A stretch of DNA of 43,739 nucleotides from Vibrio scophthalmi LMG 19158 (GCF_000222585.1 NZ_AFWE01000050.1:1-43739), one strand, 5' to 3'. Counted from the stretch's first letter, positions 8,011 to 18,465 are shown. Numbers and translations are program-made. The notes: a model not told the origin generated them from the letters alone.

Positions 8011-10458
8011 ATGGATATCTTGCTCTCCACCCTTAGCTTTGCTGTTGTACTTGGTGCTTGCCTTTACCATCGTGCATCGCTGTTACTCTCACTAACCATG
8101 TTGACTGCAACGATGCTGTTACTTTCAATCTCAGGTTATATTGGCTCAATCAGTTGGATGCTCTATTTCACTGCGGTGGTCATTCTGACCGTACCTAGAA
8201 TGCGCCAAAAGCTGATCAGCCAAAAAGCCTTGAGACTATTTCGCCAAGTGCTACCTGCGATGTCACAAACCGAAAAAGAAGCATTAGATGCGGGCACAGT
8301 ATGGTGGGAAGCGGAACTATTTAAAGGCAAACCTGACTGGCAGAAACTGCATAATATTGCGCCGCCAAAACTCAGTGCAGAAGAGCAAGCATTCTTGGAT
8401 GGTCCCGTAGAAGAAGTATGTGCCATGGTGAGTGATTATCACGTCACTCATGAACTAGCAGATCTGCCTCCACAGGTATGGCAATACCTCAAAGAACATA
8501 AATTCTTCGCCATGATCATCAAAAAAGAATATGGCGGGTTAGAGTTTTCAGCCTACGCTCAATCACTTGTGCTACAGAAACTGACCGGGGTTTCCAGTGT
8601 GCTCTCTTCTACCGTAGGGGTGCCTAATTCACTTGGCCCTGGTGAATTACTGCAACACTATGGCACTCTTGAGCAAAAAGAATACTACCTGCCTCGTCTT
8701 GCACAAGGCAAAGAGATCCCTTGTTTTGCTCTAACCAGTCCTGAAGCAGGCTCGGATGCTGGTGCAATCCCCGATTACGGTGTGGTTTGCTATGGTCAGT
8801 GGCAAGGTGAAAAAGTGCTCGGTATGCGCTTAACATGGAACAAACGCTATATTACGCTCGCACCTGTGGCGACCGTTCTCGGTCTCGCGTTTAAATTGCG
8901 CGATCCTGATGGACTACTAGGAGAAAGCCAAGATCTTGGCATTACCTGCGCTCTGATCCCAACCCATTTAGCCGGAGTAGAGATTGGCAACCGTCACTCT
9001 CCACTCAATGTCCCATTCCAAAATGGCCCTACTCGTGCGAATGAACTATTTGTACCAATTGATTACATCATTGGTGGACAAAAAATGGCTGGTCAAGGCT
9101 GGCGCATGTTGGTTGAATGCCTATCGGTTGGCCGTGGTATTACGCTGCCTTCTAACTCAACTGGTGGCATTAAGACTGCCGCATTAGCAACAGGGGCTTA
9201 TGCGCGTATTCGCCGCCAATTTAAACAACCGATTGGTCATATGGAAGGCGTCGAAGAACCTCTTGCACGCCTTGCCGGTAATGCTTATGTGATGGACGCG
9301 GCCAGCGCCCTCACCGTAGCCGGTATCGACTTAGGTGAAAAACCATCGGTGATCTCGGCGATTGTTAAATACCATTGTACCCATCGAGGCCAGCGCAGCA
9401 TCATCGACGCGATGGATATCGTCGGCGGTAAAGGGATCTGTTTAGGCCCTTCCAACTTCCTTGCTCGTAGCTATCAAGGTGCGCCTATCGCCATCACCGT
9501 TGAAGGGGCGAACATTCTCACCCGCTCAATGATCATCTTTGGCCAAGGAGCCATTCGCTGTCACCCTTATGTACTCACAGAGATGGAGGCCGCTTACTCA
9601 GACCATCATGATGCGCTCAATCAGTTTGATGCTGCGCTGGCTGGGCATGTTAGCTTTAGCGCCAGTAATTTTGTCCGCAGCTTATGGCTAGGTATAACGG
9701 ATGGTCATTTTTCTTCTGCTCCATACAAAGATGAAACTCAGCACTATTATCAACAGCTCAATCGTTACAGTGCCAATATGGCGCTATTATCGGATATCTC
9801 AATGGCGGTACTTGGTGGCTCATTAAAACGTAAAGAACGCCTTTCAGCTCGCCTTGGCGATGTACTAAGTCAACTTTACTTAGCATCAGCGACATTAAAA
9901 CGTTACGACTTGGAAGGACGAAACAAAGAAGATTTACCCCTGCTGTATTGGGGTATGCAAGATAGCTTGTATCAAGCCGAACAAGCCATCGATGGCCTAC
10001 TGGCTAATTTTCCTAATCGAGTAATCGCTAAGCTCTTGAAATGGGTTGTAATGCCACTCGGTAAAGTTCGCTGTATGCCTAGTGACAAATTGGATAGCCA
10101 AGTCGCGCAGATTATTCAAACACCAAGTGCCACTCGCTCACGTTTAGGTCGCAATCAGTATTTAACGGCCAGTGAATTTAACCCTGCAGGCCGCATTGAG
10201 CAGGCGTTACATATCATCTTAGAAGCTGAGCCAATCTTTGATAAGGTATGCCAAGCGATCGGTAAACGTCGAGCGTTCTTAAAGCTGGATATGATTGCTG
10301 AGCAAGGCTTAGAATTGAAAGCGATAACAGAAGAAGAAGCCCAGTTACTGATCAAAGCTGAAGAGCAACGTCTCTACGTCATTAACGTCGATGATTTTGC
10401 TCCACAAGAATTGGCCACTAAGCCACAAAGCCCTGCGGCAATGGATGAAGTAGCGTAG
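8011..10458 (+). CDS. fadE: FadE, acyl-CoA dehydrogenase
   Basis: Catalyses the first step of fatty-acid beta-oxidation, oxidising acyl-CoA to trans-2-enoyl-CoA with FAD. The length, 815 residues, matches the large enterobacterial type FadE (814 in E. coli) rather than the ~380-residue short form. Residues 1-60 form about two hydrophobic segments, suggesting membrane association. The acyl-CoA dehydrogenase core follows ([60 protein letters not shown]), then a C-terminal extension of about 250 residues. It lies divergently from gmhA, as in E. coli. Probably repressed by FadR at the operator upstream. A terminator follows the stop. Confidence 0.96.
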   Translation: MDILLSTLSFAVVLGACLYHRASLLLSLTMLTATMLLLSISGYIGSISWMLYFTAVVILTVPRMRQKLISQKALRLFRQVLPAMSQTEKEALDAGTVWWEAELFKGKPDWQKLHNIAPPKLSAEEQAFLDGPVEEVCAMVSDYHVTHELADLPPQVWQYLKEHKFFAMIIKKEYGGLEFSAYAQSLVLQKLTGVSSVLSSTVGVPNSLGPGELLQHYGTLEQKEYYLPRLAQGKEIPCFALTSPEAGSDAGAIPDYGVVCYGQWQGEKVLGMRLTWNKRYITLAPVATVLGLAFKLRDPDGLLGESQDLGITCALIPTHLAGVEIGNRHSPLNVPFQNGPTRANELFVPIDYIIGGQKMAGQGWRMLVECLSVGRGITLPSNSTGGIKTAALATGAYARIRRQFKQPIGHMEGVEEPLARLAGNAYVMDAASALTVAGIDLGEKPSVISAIVKYHCTHRGQRSIIDAMDIVGGKGICLGPSNFLARSYQGAPIAITVEGANILTRSMIIFGQGAIRCHPYVLTEMEAAYSDHHDALNQFDAALAGHVSFSASNFVRSLWLGITDGHFSSAPYKDETQHYYQQLNRYSANMALLSDISMAVLGGSLKRKERLSARLGDVLSQLYLASATLKRYDLEGRNKEDLPLLYWGMQDSLYQAEQAIDGLLANFPNRVIAKLLKWVVMPLGKVRCMPSDKLDSQVAQIIQTPSATRSRLGRNQYLTASEFNPAGRIEQALHIILEAEPIFDKVCQAIGKRRAFLKLDMIAEQGLELKAITEEEAQLLIKAEEQRLYVINVDDFAPQELATKPQSPAAMDEVA

Positions 10459-10496
10459 AACATTCCTATTCATCTTGTAGAGATCGATACAATAAA

Positions 10497-10523
10497 AAAG
10501 GGCTGCTCGGCAGCCCTTTCCTT
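10497..10523. terminator. Terminator between fadE and the TIGR03503-like gene
   Basis: 10-bp perfect stem AAAGGGCTGC / GCAGCCCTTT with a TCG loop (10497-10519), with an A-run before and T-rich sequence after. It can serve both converging transcription units. Confidence 0.88.
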
Positions 10524-10566
10524 TTGCACTCTAAACAGAGATTATTCAGATGCAATCTCGAATGCA

Positions 10567-11853
10567 TTAGCCTTTCGTCGGTATTTCCAACTGCATTTCA
10601 GGAATCGCCGCTTTTTTCGCTTTCACTTTGCGCATAACTAACCAAACAATTAAGCCCAAAGTAATTATCACAATATTCCCTAACGCGATAATCATCAAAC
10701 TTCGATTACGCTGTGATTCACGCTCTTGTTTAATGCGGATTTCTTCTAAACGCTGAGCTTGTTTGATGCGCTCTTCTTCTTGCAAGCGACGAGTTTCAGC
10801 CAAATCAATGTCTTTCACTACACTGTAAGTTTGCTCAGATAGAGGGAACATCAACTCGCGATGTGAGCCAAGCTCAGTGGCAAACACTTTGCCATTCCAA
10901 GAATACTCACCAATCACGCCACTGTATGGGATATCAAGTTCAACCTTCATTGCCTCTTTATCTGCCGCAGAGTTTTCAACCGCTATTTCCTCACCCCTCG
11001 CATCCCTATGTTCAATATGAGCGGCCAGTGACCCCGGTTGAATCATGCCTTGTTCACCAGAAAAGATCACTTGGTGAGCTTGATTTTCCGTCCGAGACTG
11101 AATAAAGGAAAGTTCGATTGGGCTTGGGTAAACCAATACCTCTTGCTCTTGAGCCCGTAAGAAAACCCCATTGCCTGAGGTAATGCGCACCCGATATTTA
11201 CCCGGAGCGGACGTAATCGGCAATGAAACCGTAAACACCCCATCACCCGGTTTTTCATCCAAACCTTGGCCGTCATCAGCAAAAACGCCGACCTCAATCG
11301 GCACAGGGCGCGCTTCCTTGATCAAGCTAGCTTCATTTTCAATGTACTTAGTAAAGGTGACTTTTAGCTCCACGCGATCCAAAAAATCGCGCAGCACTAA
11401 GGGTTTATCATTGGATGTTAAGCGAGCCGTAAACTTCATCTCTTCGCCTTGAAATAGACGTTCAGGTAATGTTTGCGCTGACAGTTTAAGATGGGAAATC
11501 AGTTTAATTTTATTTTTTGGCGTTACTTTGCCAATCGCCTGCCAAGGACCTGGCATTGGGTTTTCGATCGACACGATATCCATCGCCGACTCTTGATACC
11601 AACTGACGTTATCGGGGCTACGATGGGAGTAGTATTTATGGCCGTCAGGACGCACCAGCACCACAGGTTGTGAGGATTCTGCGCGATAAATAACAAAAGT
11701 AATGTGTTCAATGCTAGGATCAACCCGAAAACGGTTATCTAACAGCGTCATCGAACTTTCAGATGTTGCCGTTGCGGACGTTGAGGCGCTCTGAGCGGCA
11801 AAGCTCAATGAACAAATGCATAACCCTAGCAAGGCAAACCAAATCCTCAACAT
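10567..11853 (-). CDS. TIGR03503-like membrane-anchored periplasmic protein, function unknown
   Basis: A 428-residue protein that I match, from its architecture and place beside dnaQ, to the conserved uncharacterised family TIGR03503 of vibrios and relatives. It has an N-terminal signal peptide (residues ~1-20, cleavage near SFAAQSA). A large predicted periplasmic beta-rich region follows; PGDGVFTVSLPITSAPGKYRVRI there resembles Ig/cadherin-like folds. A charged helical segment is at ~352-383 (EETRRLQEEERIKQAQRLEE), then one membrane helix at ~384-406 and a basic cytoplasmic tail. The start lies 8 nt after the dnaQ stop, so it is probably co-transcribed with dnaQ. I can assign no function. 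Confidence 0.75.
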   Translation of the reverse strand: MLRIWFALLGLCICSLSFAAQSASTSATATSESSMTLLDNRFRVDPSIEHITFVIYRAESSQPVVLVRPDGHKYYSHRSPDNVSWYQESAMDIVSIENPMPGPWQAIGKVTPKNKIKLISHLKLSAQTLPERLFQGEEMKFTARLTSNDKPLVLRDFLDRVELKVTFTKYIENEASLIKEARPVPIEVGVFADDGQGLDEKPGDGVFTVSLPITSAPGKYRVRITSGNGVFLRAQEQEVLVYPSPIELSFIQSRTENQAHQVIFSGEQGMIQPGSLAAHIEHRDARGEEIAVENSAADKEAMKVELDIPYSGVIGEYSWNGKVFATELGSHRELMFPLSEQTYSVVKDIDLAETRRLQEEERIKQAQRLEEIRIKQERESQRNRSLMIIALGNIVIITLGLIVWLVMRKVKAKKAAIPEMQLEIPTKG

Positions 11854-11861
11854 CTTCTCTC

Positions 11862-12605
11862 CTATTGACGCCAGAGGCAGCTTCCGCTTTTCTCTACGAT
11901 ATCTAAACGACTATTATGGGCTTCTATCTCATCGGCAGTAGCGCGTAAAACCTTTAGTGCTTTTCGCTGACTAGAAGCTCGTTTTATTGACTCACCTCCC
12001 ACTCCTTCACCATCTCCGCTGCCGGGATTGAATTGTAAAGTGGTTTGTCCGCCCGTCATTAATAAGTAAACGTCGGCTAGGATTTCCGCATCGAGCAATG
12101 CGCCGTGGAGGGTACGGTGCGAGTTATCGATGCCGTAGCGATCACACAAGATATCAAGGTTATTACGTTTACCAGGGAAGATTCTCTTCGCCATGGCAAG
12201 GGTATCGGTCACCTTACAATATTGCTCAGTATTGCCTATCGAGGCATCCAACTTCTCGAATTCATAATCCATAAAGCCGACGTCGAAGGGCGCATTATGC
12301 GCGACCAATTCTGCGCCTTGGATAAATTCTAAAAACTCGCGGTGCACATCACGGTATTCTGGTTTATCACGCAAAAACTCATCGGTGATACCGTGGATAG
12401 CCACCGCTTCGGCTTGAATTTCACGATCGGGCTTTATGTAGACGTGGAAATGACGCCCCGTCAATTTGCGGTCAATGATTTCCACCGCACCGATTTCAAC
12501 AATACGGTGACCAAGGTAATGTGGGCCGCCATCTTGATTCATACCGGTGGTTTCGGTATCGAGAACCACGATGCGATGCTGATTTGAATTGTTACTGGTA
12601 TTCAT
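11862..12605 (-). CDS. dnaQ: DnaQ, DNA polymerase III epsilon subunit
   Basis: Proofreading 3'-5' exonuclease of the replicative polymerase; it pairs with DnaE, also encoded in this window. DEDDh exonuclease motifs are present: Exo I VLDTETTG (Asp16, Glu18), Exo II VAHNAPFDVGF (Asp108), and Exo III HGALLDAE (His167, Asp172). The C-terminal tail after ~residue 190 (glycine-rich, then RASSQRKALKVLRATADEIEAHN) corresponds to the linker and alpha-binding segment. Length is 247 residues against 243 in E. coli. It is transcribed away from rnhA with only 56 bp between the two starts, the arrangement also known in E. coli. Confidence 0.97.
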   Translation of the reverse strand: MNTSNNSNQHRIVVLDTETTGMNQDGGPHYLGHRIVEIGAVEIIDRKLTGRHFHVYIKPDREIQAEAVAIHGITDEFLRDKPEYRDVHREFLEFIQGAELVAHNAPFDVGFMDYEFEKLDASIGNTEQYCKVTDTLAMAKRIFPGKRNNLDILCDRYGIDNSHRTLHGALLDAEILADVYLLMTGGQTTLQFNPGSGDGEGVGGESIKRASSQRKALKVLRATADEIEAHNSRLDIVEKSGSCLWRQ

Positions 12606-12661
12606 TGCAGGCTATATGTCAGACTATATGGATTATGTGCTAACACCTATAGTATCAAATC

Positions 12662-13129
12662 ATGACGAAACAAGTGGAAATTTTCACTGATGGTTCTTGT
12701 TTAGGTAACCCAGGCCCAGGTGGCTATGGCGTTGTTCTCCGTTATAAGCAAGTGGAAAAAACACTCGCTGAAGGCTTCACCCTCACCACCAACAATCGCA
12801 TGGAAATGCTGGCAACCATTGTGGCTCTAAAAGCCTTAAAGGAACCATGCCAAGTGATTCTGACTACGGATAGCCAATATGTACGCCAAGGCATCACGCA
12901 ATGGATCCACAATTGGAAAAAACGCGACTGGAAAACCGCCGATAAAAAACCGGTGAAAAATGCTGATTTATGGAAGGCACTGGAGTTAGAAACCCAACGT
13001 CATGATGTCGACTGGCGCTGGGTAAAAGGCCACGCAGGTCATCGCGAAAACGAAATGTGTGATGAACTGGCCCGTACAGCCGCTGAAAATCCAACAAAAG
13101 TGGATCACGGCTATATCCCAAGCAACTAA
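12662..13129 (+). CDS. rnhA: RnhA, ribonuclease HI
   Basis: Endoribonuclease that degrades the RNA strand of RNA-DNA hybrids. The 155-residue protein keeps all four metal-binding carboxylates at E. coli positions: Asp10 ([15 protein letters not shown]), Glu48 (NNRMEML), Asp70 (LTTDSQYV) and Asp134 (NEMCDELAR). The basic handle region is [20 protein letters not shown]. It shares a 56-bp divergent promoter region with dnaQ and converges with the yafS-like gene. Confidence 0.98.
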   Translation: MTKQVEIFTDGSCLGNPGPGGYGVVLRYKQVEKTLAEGFTLTTNNRMEMLATIVALKALKEPCQVILTTDSQYVRQGITQWIHNWKKRDWKTADKKPVKNADLWKALELETQRHDVDWRWVKGHAGHRENEMCDELARTAAENPTKVDHGYIPSN

Positions 13130-13192
13130 ATTACTAAGAACTGTATTCCTAAGGACTAGGCAATTAGGCCTATACGCTTAGCCCCCATAAGC

Positions 13193-13939
13193 TTACGACT
13201 TAGTACAATTCGATTTAGACGAAACTTTGTAGTTGACGCCCACTGGCGTCAATTTTCGTTTCAGCTTCCAATGCGGTTTGATCGGCTTTAATGGATAAGT
13301 TCTTTTACGCGCGACAATAAAATACAAACTCCCCATTGGCGCAGCCCAATCACCAATACTGTTTTCCAGCCATGTCCAACAAGTGCGATGAGTCTGCATC
13401 GGAAACAACCCATACTGATCGCAAGCCACCACTTGATAATTTAAGATCCCCAACCAGTCCTTAATTCGACTGGTGGTAAACATGCGGCCACTCCACGGCA
13501 AATTATTTTTGCGCCAAGGCATGAAACTGGCGAGCCCAGTAAAACTCAATGGGTTAAAACCGGTTAGAATCAAATAACCATCATCAATCATCACTCGATC
13601 GACTTCTCGCAACATGCGATGAGGATCATTACAATAGTCGAGTTGATGGGCGAGAATCACCGTATCAAAGCTTTTTTCCAAAAAAGGCAAATCGTAACCA
13701 TCTGCAATCACGTTATGCAAAGGATTGTGGATATCGAGATTAACTTGATGTTGTATATTGCAGTTGCAGCTCGTAAGCTCGCAGCTTAAACCACCTAACT
13801 TGAGCATGTGGTAGCCAAAAAGCTTAGGGCACCACTCATCAAGCCGAGTTTGGATCGATTCGTTAACCCATTGGCCATTTTTTAATTGTGCCCAAGAATG
13901 GGGCTGTACAAGCTTTTTTTCACTGCGTGCTGGTTTCAT
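13193..13939 (-). CDS. yafS: YafS-type class I SAM-dependent methyltransferase
   Basis: Predicted methyltransferase of 248 residues, with Methyltransf_11-like features: [21 protein letters not shown] (post-I region), [33 protein letters not shown]. The first glycine-rich SAM motif is degenerate ([12 protein letters not shown]). The gene neighbourhood gloB / yafS / rnhA / dnaQ is the E. coli yafS neighbourhood. Its substrate is unknown. It is transcribed divergently from gloB with a 33-nt gap and converges on rnhA. The C-terminus is basic ([20 protein letters not shown]). Confidence 0.82.
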   Translation of the reverse strand: MKPARSEKKLVQPHSWAQLKNGQWVNESIQTRLDEWCPKLFGYHMLKLGGLSCELTSCNCNIQHQVNLDIHNPLHNVIADGYDLPFLEKSFDTVILAHQLDYCNDPHRMLREVDRVMIDDGYLILTGFNPLSFTGLASFMPWRKNNLPWSGRMFTTSRIKDWLGILNYQVVACDQYGLFPMQTHRTCWTWLENSIGDWAAPMGSLYFIVARKRTYPLKPIKPHWKLKRKLTPVGVNYKVSSKSNCTKS

Positions 13940-13972
13940 AACGAGCTCACTTTGATAAATGGAGATAAAACC

Positions 13973-14731
13973 ATGTTAGATATCAAAAGCATACCTGCCT
14001 TTAACGACAATTACATCTGGCTCATCCAAAATAGCGATCGTCGTTGCGCGGTTGTCGACCCAGGCGATGCGGCGCCCGTATTAGCCTACTTGCAACAACA
14101 TGAGTTAACTCTAGAAGCAATCTTAATTACCCACCACCACCATGATCACATTGGCGGCATTCCTGAGTTAGTTCGTCAATTCCCAACCATTGACGTAGTC
14201 GGCCCAGCCAATGAGCCAGTTCCAACCTTAACCCACCCTGTTGAAGCCGGCGATCAAATTCATCTCTTTGATGAAGTCTTTTTTGTACTCGGTCTGGAAG
14301 GTCACACTTTGGGCCATGTCGGTTATGTGGGCGATGGCAAACTTTTCTGTGGTGATACGCTATTCTCTGCCGGATGCGGGCGCGTTTTCGAAGGCACCAT
14401 GGAGCAGATGCATCAATCACTGAGCAAACTGGCAGCACTGCCGGAAGAAACCGAAGTTTACTGCGCTCATGAATACACTTCGAGCAATCTTGCTTTCGCT
14501 ATGGCGGTCGAACCCGACAACGCCCAATTGCAAAAATATCGTGAAGAAGTCAATCGTCTTAGAGCGCAAAATAAACCAACACTGCCAACCACCATCCGTC
14601 GTGAAAAATGGATTAATCCTTTTTTACGTGTTGATGAAGCCAGTGTCATAAAATCAGTAAGCAACCGAACGACACAAATGGATCCTGTGTCAATTTTTAC
14701 AGCATTGCGTGAGTGGAAAAACGAATTTTAA
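13973..14731 (+). CDS. gloB: GloB, hydroxyacylglutathione hydrolase (glyoxalase II)
   Basis: Second enzyme of methylglyoxal detoxification; it hydrolyses S-lactoylglutathione to lactate and glutathione. It has a metallo-beta-lactamase fold with a binuclear metal site: THHHHDH motif (His54, His56, Asp58, His59) and later ligands in [19 protein letters not shown] and YCAHEYT. The C-terminal domain binds glutathione (INPFLRVDE). I use the ATG at 13973 ([16 protein letters not shown]), which has GGAG at 13961-13964, giving 252 residues as in E. coli. An open frame extends upstream but overlaps the divergent yafS gene. Confidence 0.97.
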   Translation: MLDIKSIPAFNDNYIWLIQNSDRRCAVVDPGDAAPVLAYLQQHELTLEAILITHHHHDHIGGIPELVRQFPTIDVVGPANEPVPTLTHPVEAGDQIHLFDEVFFVLGLEGHTLGHVGYVGDGKLFCGDTLFSAGCGRVFEGTMEQMHQSLSKLAALPEETEVYCAHEYTSSNLAFAMAVEPDNAQLQKYREEVNRLRAQNKPTLPTTIRREKWINPFLRVDEASVIKSVSNRTTQMDPVSIFTALREWKNEF

Positions 14732-14801
14732 CGTTTTCCTGCTTGTCACTCAGCTAATGAGACAAGTATTATCAGCAGCCGTTGAAAAGAAGGGCTGTAA
14801 C

Positions 14802-16373
14802 ATGCGATTTAAACACAGCTGGGTTCTGGCACTGGTATTAACCGGTTGTCAAATGACCCAGCCTACTACTCAAGATTCTGATGTAGAAACCACCTCAGAT
14901 AAGACCTCTACTGCAACAGTAGTTCCTGCAACATCAGCCACTACGCCTGTAGAATCTCAAGTAGTTGCAACGCCGATTGTGACACCTCAGTCACAACAAG
15001 ATGTATGGCAACGTATCGCGATGCAGCTTGAGATGCCAATTCCCGACCATAAAACAGTCGATTACTATCGTACTTGGTATCTCAAACACCCAGGGCATCT
15101 AAAAACCGTTTCTCAACGCGCCCAGCCATTTCTTTATCTAATTACAGAAAAAATTGAGCAACGTGGTTTACCGTTAGAGCTCGCTCTATTGCCCGTTGTA
15201 GAAAGCTCGTTTGATGCTTTTGCGTATTCACACGGCAGTGCGGCGGGTCTTTGGCAGTTTGTCCCTTCAACAGGCAAAATGTACGGCCTTGAACAAGACT
15301 TTTGGTATGACGGTCGCCGTGACGTCGATGCAGCAACGGATGCAGCCTTAGACTTTCTAACCGACCTCAACAAACGCTTTGATGGCAACTGGTCACATGC
15401 GATTGCTGCCTACAATAGTGGTGGTGGTCGTGTATCGAGCGCCATTCGTAAAAACACCAAAGCAGGTAAACCGATCGACTTCTTCTCTCTTTCTTTACCA
15501 AAAGAGACCAGTGCGTATGTACCTAAGCTGCTTGCCCTTGCGGACGTGATCGCCAATCAAGAGAAATACGGAATTGAAATCCCGCCGATTGCTAACAAGC
15601 CTGTGGTCGAATTGGTGAAGCCGAATGAACAGCTTGATCTTGCGATTGCCGCCAACTATGCCGATATTTCTGTCCGTGAGCTACAAAGCTTAAATCCAGC
15701 TTACAACCAATGGGCTACCTCACCAGATGGCAATACGCAACTGTTGCTGCCTATCGCTTCAGTCGATAAATTTAACGCGCAATTGGCACAAAATCGCGGC
15801 AAAGGCATGAAGGTCGCTCGCTATAAAGTGCAATCAGGCGACACCATCAGCGTGTTAGCAACCAAGTACAACACCACCAGCCAAGTGATTCGTACTGCGA
15901 ATAACATGACCAATAACAACATCCGTATTGGTCAACATCTGCTGATCCCAATTTCAACTAAAGATGACAAAGCTTACGCACTCAGTGCCAGCAATCGTCT
16001 AGCGAAAACCCAAGCGAAAGCTCGTGGTAAGTACAAATTGACTCATACTGTCGGCAAAGGCGATAGTTTGTGGAGTATCGCCAAAGCCAATAAGGTGTCA
16101 CACACTTCACTGGCGAAATGGAATGGTATGGGCCCACGAGACACACTACGTATTGGCCAAGATTTGGTGATCTGGAAAAACAGCGCTGATGGTGCAGTGA
16201 TCCGCACTGTCTTTTATCAAGTGCGTAGCGGTGATACGGTGAGTGGCATTGCAAATAAATTCAAAGTAAAAACGACCGATGTCGTGAAGTGGAATAGCCT
16301 TGAGAAGAAAAAGTACTTAAAGCCAGGTCAAAAACTGAAGCTGTATGTCGACGTGACTAAGGTGAGTGTATGA
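14802..16373 (+). CDS. mltD: MltD, membrane-bound lytic transglycosylase D with three LysM repeats
   Basis: Cleaves the MurNAc-GlcNAc bond in peptidoglycan to give 1,6-anhydro ends. The start at 14802 gives a lipoprotein signal with lipobox LTGC (Cys16), preceded by AAGAAGGG, so the frame upstream to 14709 is not coding. After a Thr/Ser-rich linker, the SLT domain carries the catalytic Glu134 (VVESSFDAFAYS) and GAAGLWQF-like sequence. Three LysM peptidoglycan-binding repeats follow at about 340-385 (YKVQSGDTISVLA), 412-457 (HTVGKGDSLWSIA) and 471-516 (YQVRSGDTVSGIA). From memory, E. coli MltD has two, and at 523 residues this protein is longer. It overlaps the downstream gene by 4 nt. Confidence 0.95.
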   Translation: MRFKHSWVLALVLTGCQMTQPTTQDSDVETTSDKTSTATVVPATSATTPVESQVVATPIVTPQSQQDVWQRIAMQLEMPIPDHKTVDYYRTWYLKHPGHLKTVSQRAQPFLYLITEKIEQRGLPLELALLPVVESSFDAFAYSHGSAAGLWQFVPSTGKMYGLEQDFWYDGRRDVDAATDAALDFLTDLNKRFDGNWSHAIAAYNSGGGRVSSAIRKNTKAGKPIDFFSLSLPKETSAYVPKLLALADVIANQEKYGIEIPPIANKPVVELVKPNEQLDLAIAANYADISVRELQSLNPAYNQWATSPDGNTQLLLPIASVDKFNAQLAQNRGKGMKVARYKVQSGDTISVLATKYNTTSQVIRTANNMTNNNIRIGQHLLIPISTKDDKAYALSASNRLAKTQAKARGKYKLTHTVGKGDSLWSIAKANKVSHTSLAKWNGMGPRDTLRIGQDLVIWKNSADGAVIRTVFYQVRSGDTVSGIANKFKVKTTDVVKWNSLEKKKYLKPGQKLKLYVDVTKVSV

Positions 16374-17056
16374 CGCCATCAAGCAACCCTTTAAGCATGC
16401 TAGTTGATATTTTTCGTTCGCCTAGCGCCACTTTTATCGCCCTACATCAAAATGGTATGTGGGGTTGGCAGCCTTTCATTGTTTTGCTGCTGACACCATT
16501 TTTATTCTGGGGCGCCTACTTTGACATCGTCAATTTTGCATGGCTTAAGCAAGCTTTGCTACCCCAATTAGAGCAAGTGAATCCAAGCCAAGTAGCTTTG
16601 CTAGATGCTAATACCTTGATGGCGAGTGAAATCATTGCCGAGGTTTTAGGTCGTATTACCAGTGTGACACTATTGGCCTTTTGGTTTCATTTTGCGACGA
16701 AGCCAAGCCAGCACCAACAGGGATACTGGAAATGGTTTGCAGCCAGCTGCGCGATTTTATTCCCGGCCGTACTGGGCGATTTGGCGAGCTATGTCAGCGC
16801 CTTACTCAAGCACGGCCAAGTGCTAAGTTATGCTGCCAACCTTAATAGCCTTAATGGTTTATTGAAACTGCCAATGACCAATGATTGGTTTTCATTTGCC
16901 AGTTCATTACCGCTGTTAATGCCATGGTATATCGCCCTCGGTTATGCTGCGGTCGGTACATGGACAGAATTCGAACGTGGCCAAGCCTTAGCGATTTCTG
17001 CCCTTCCTTGGGTGGTTGTTTACACTATTTGGGCGCTATTTCTACTGATTTTCTAA
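16370..17056 (+). CDS. YIP1 family inner-membrane protein
   Basis: A 228-residue protein with about five hydrophobic membrane segments (for example PFIVLLLTPFLFWGAYFDIV, ITSVTLLAFWFHFAT, WVVVYTIWALFLLIF). It opens with MLVDIFRSPSATFIALHQNGMWGWQPF, typical of bacterial YIP1-domain proteins. The function of these proteins in bacteria is not established. Its ATG overlaps the mltD stop as ATGA, so it is translationally coupled to a cell-wall hydrolase. Its last 15 nt overlap the 3' end of the convergent yafD-like gene. Confidence 0.83.
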   Translation: MTPSSNPLSMLVDIFRSPSATFIALHQNGMWGWQPFIVLLLTPFLFWGAYFDIVNFAWLKQALLPQLEQVNPSQVALLDANTLMASEIIAEVLGRITSVTLLAFWFHFATKPSQHQQGYWKWFAASCAILFPAVLGDLASYVSALLKHGQVLSYAANLNSLNGLLKLPMTNDWFSFASSLPLLMPWYIALGYAAVGTWTEFERGQALAISALPWVVVYTIWALFLLIF

Positions 17057-17932
17057 TACGCTTTGCACTGACGGCAATAGACGAAAATAGACTTCAATCG
17101 GATTATGATCAGAGGCGTCAGAAATGGGCGCCTCTGCTTTTTCTAGCGTTAAGCCACGATAAAATAGATGATCAAGCGGTAAACCATTAATAAATTGCTT
17201 ACGATGATCCAATTGATAATCCACTTCTTGCACTCCAACCTGTGCTAATACCCCTTTCATCACCGCTAAACGTTGTTCACTCCAGCTATTAAAGTCACCT
17301 GCAACAATAACAGGCCCTGTATGCGCCTTGAGAACGTTAGCTAACTTTTCAAGTTGATGATGATACTCTTGCGTACCATAAGTAAAGTTCACCGCATGGA
17401 TATTAACCACCGCCAGCGTCTGCCCATTCGATAGTGCATAAGTGGCAAACAGCGCTGATTTCGGCAAGCGCAACCAAGGCTCCATCTCAGTATACCCACA
17501 AGCGCGTTTAGGCAATTGATGCGCCAAATTGAGCACACCTGCCGAAGTATCAAATGCTTTAAAGGCATCAACCAAATTTCCACTCCACTGCCCAGCATCG
17601 ATCCAAGCGCGTAACTCTTCTGTCATGCTCGCTTCTTGCAACAGCAGCAATTGCTTATCTTGAGCAAGTCCCTCTAAAGCCTGTTGCCAGTTGGAACGAT
17701 TTTGCTTATAGATGTTCCATACCAATAGGTTTAATTGACCATGGTGATCAAGTATTTGAGGGGCTGGGTTTTGATAACAAGCCAATGCGGGCTGCATGTC
17801 ATTGGCCGAGACTGTCGGCGGCGTAATCGTCGTGACCTGTGCGGTGTCAGGTAAGGTAAAAACACTTCGATAGCCTGCGTAACCTGCAACAGTGACCACC
17901 AATGTAAATATGAGGAGAGTTCTTTTTTTCAT
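17042..17932 (-). CDS. yafD: YafD-type endonuclease/exonuclease/phosphatase family protein
   Basis: Predicted metal-dependent phosphodiesterase of the EEP (DNase I-like) superfamily, 296 residues; the substrate is unknown. The core motifs are all visible: NLLVWNIYKQN, LLLQEAS (catalytic Glu), VVNIHAVN, VAGDFNSW (Asp and Asn), LDHLFYRG, and SDASDHNPIEV (the terminal Asp-His pair). The N-terminus (TLLIFTLVVTVAGYAGY) is a signal anchor, so the catalytic domain is probably periplasmic. It resembles E. coli YafD, which occupies the same neighbourhood with gloB, mltD and yafS. Its 3' end overlaps the YIP1 gene by 15 nt. Confidence 0.85.
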   Translation of the reverse strand: MKKRTLLIFTLVVTVAGYAGYRSVFTLPDTAQVTTITPPTVSANDMQPALACYQNPAPQILDHHGQLNLLVWNIYKQNRSNWQQALEGLAQDKQLLLLQEASMTEELRAWIDAGQWSGNLVDAFKAFDTSAGVLNLAHQLPKRACGYTEMEPWLRLPKSALFATYALSNGQTLAVVNIHAVNFTYGTQEYHHQLEKLANVLKAHTGPVIVAGDFNSWSEQRLAVMKGVLAQVGVQEVDYQLDHRKQFINGLPLDHLFYRGLTLEKAEAPISDASDHNPIEVYFRLLPSVQSVLENQ

Positions 17933-18015
17933 AATGGGGGATAATGCTCATCCAGCCGAAAGCTGATTGAATATCCTTATTGATTTAAAGCGTCGCCATC
18001 CAATATGGCCAGCCC

Positions 18016-18046
18016 AAAAAATAAAAGAGCCATGCGGCTCTTTTAT
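18016..18046 (-). terminator. Intrinsic terminator of glnB
   Basis: On the minus strand, an 11-bp perfect stem ATAAAAGAGCC / GGCTCTTTTAT with a four-base loop, then a T-run. It starts only a few nucleotides after the glnB stop, separating glnB from yafD. Confidence 0.93.
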
Positions 18047-18051
18047 CTGAA

Positions 18052-18399
<348 letters not shown>

Positions 18400-18421
18400 T
18401 TAAACTTACGTTATTTCAATC

Positions 18422-18430
18422 ATTATCCCA
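18422..18430 (-). promoter_or_regulatory. Candidate extended -10 of glnB
   Basis: On the minus strand TGGGATAAT, a TGn motif fused to GATAAT, about 32 nt upstream of the glnB start. No convincing -35 is visible, so this is tentative. Confidence 0.35.
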
Positions 18431-18465
18431 AAAAGAGTCACGAATAAAAAGCCCAAGCCTTTAGC

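Noticed and set aside
13130-13192. Possible terminator between rnhA and the yafS-like gene
   Set aside because: Only short 5-bp stems (TAGGC/GCCTA, CTAAG/CTTAG) without a T-run; not supportable.
14709-14801. N-terminal extension of mltD by 31 codons
   Set aside because: It overlaps gloB and would bury the lipoprotein signal peptide that begins at 14802.
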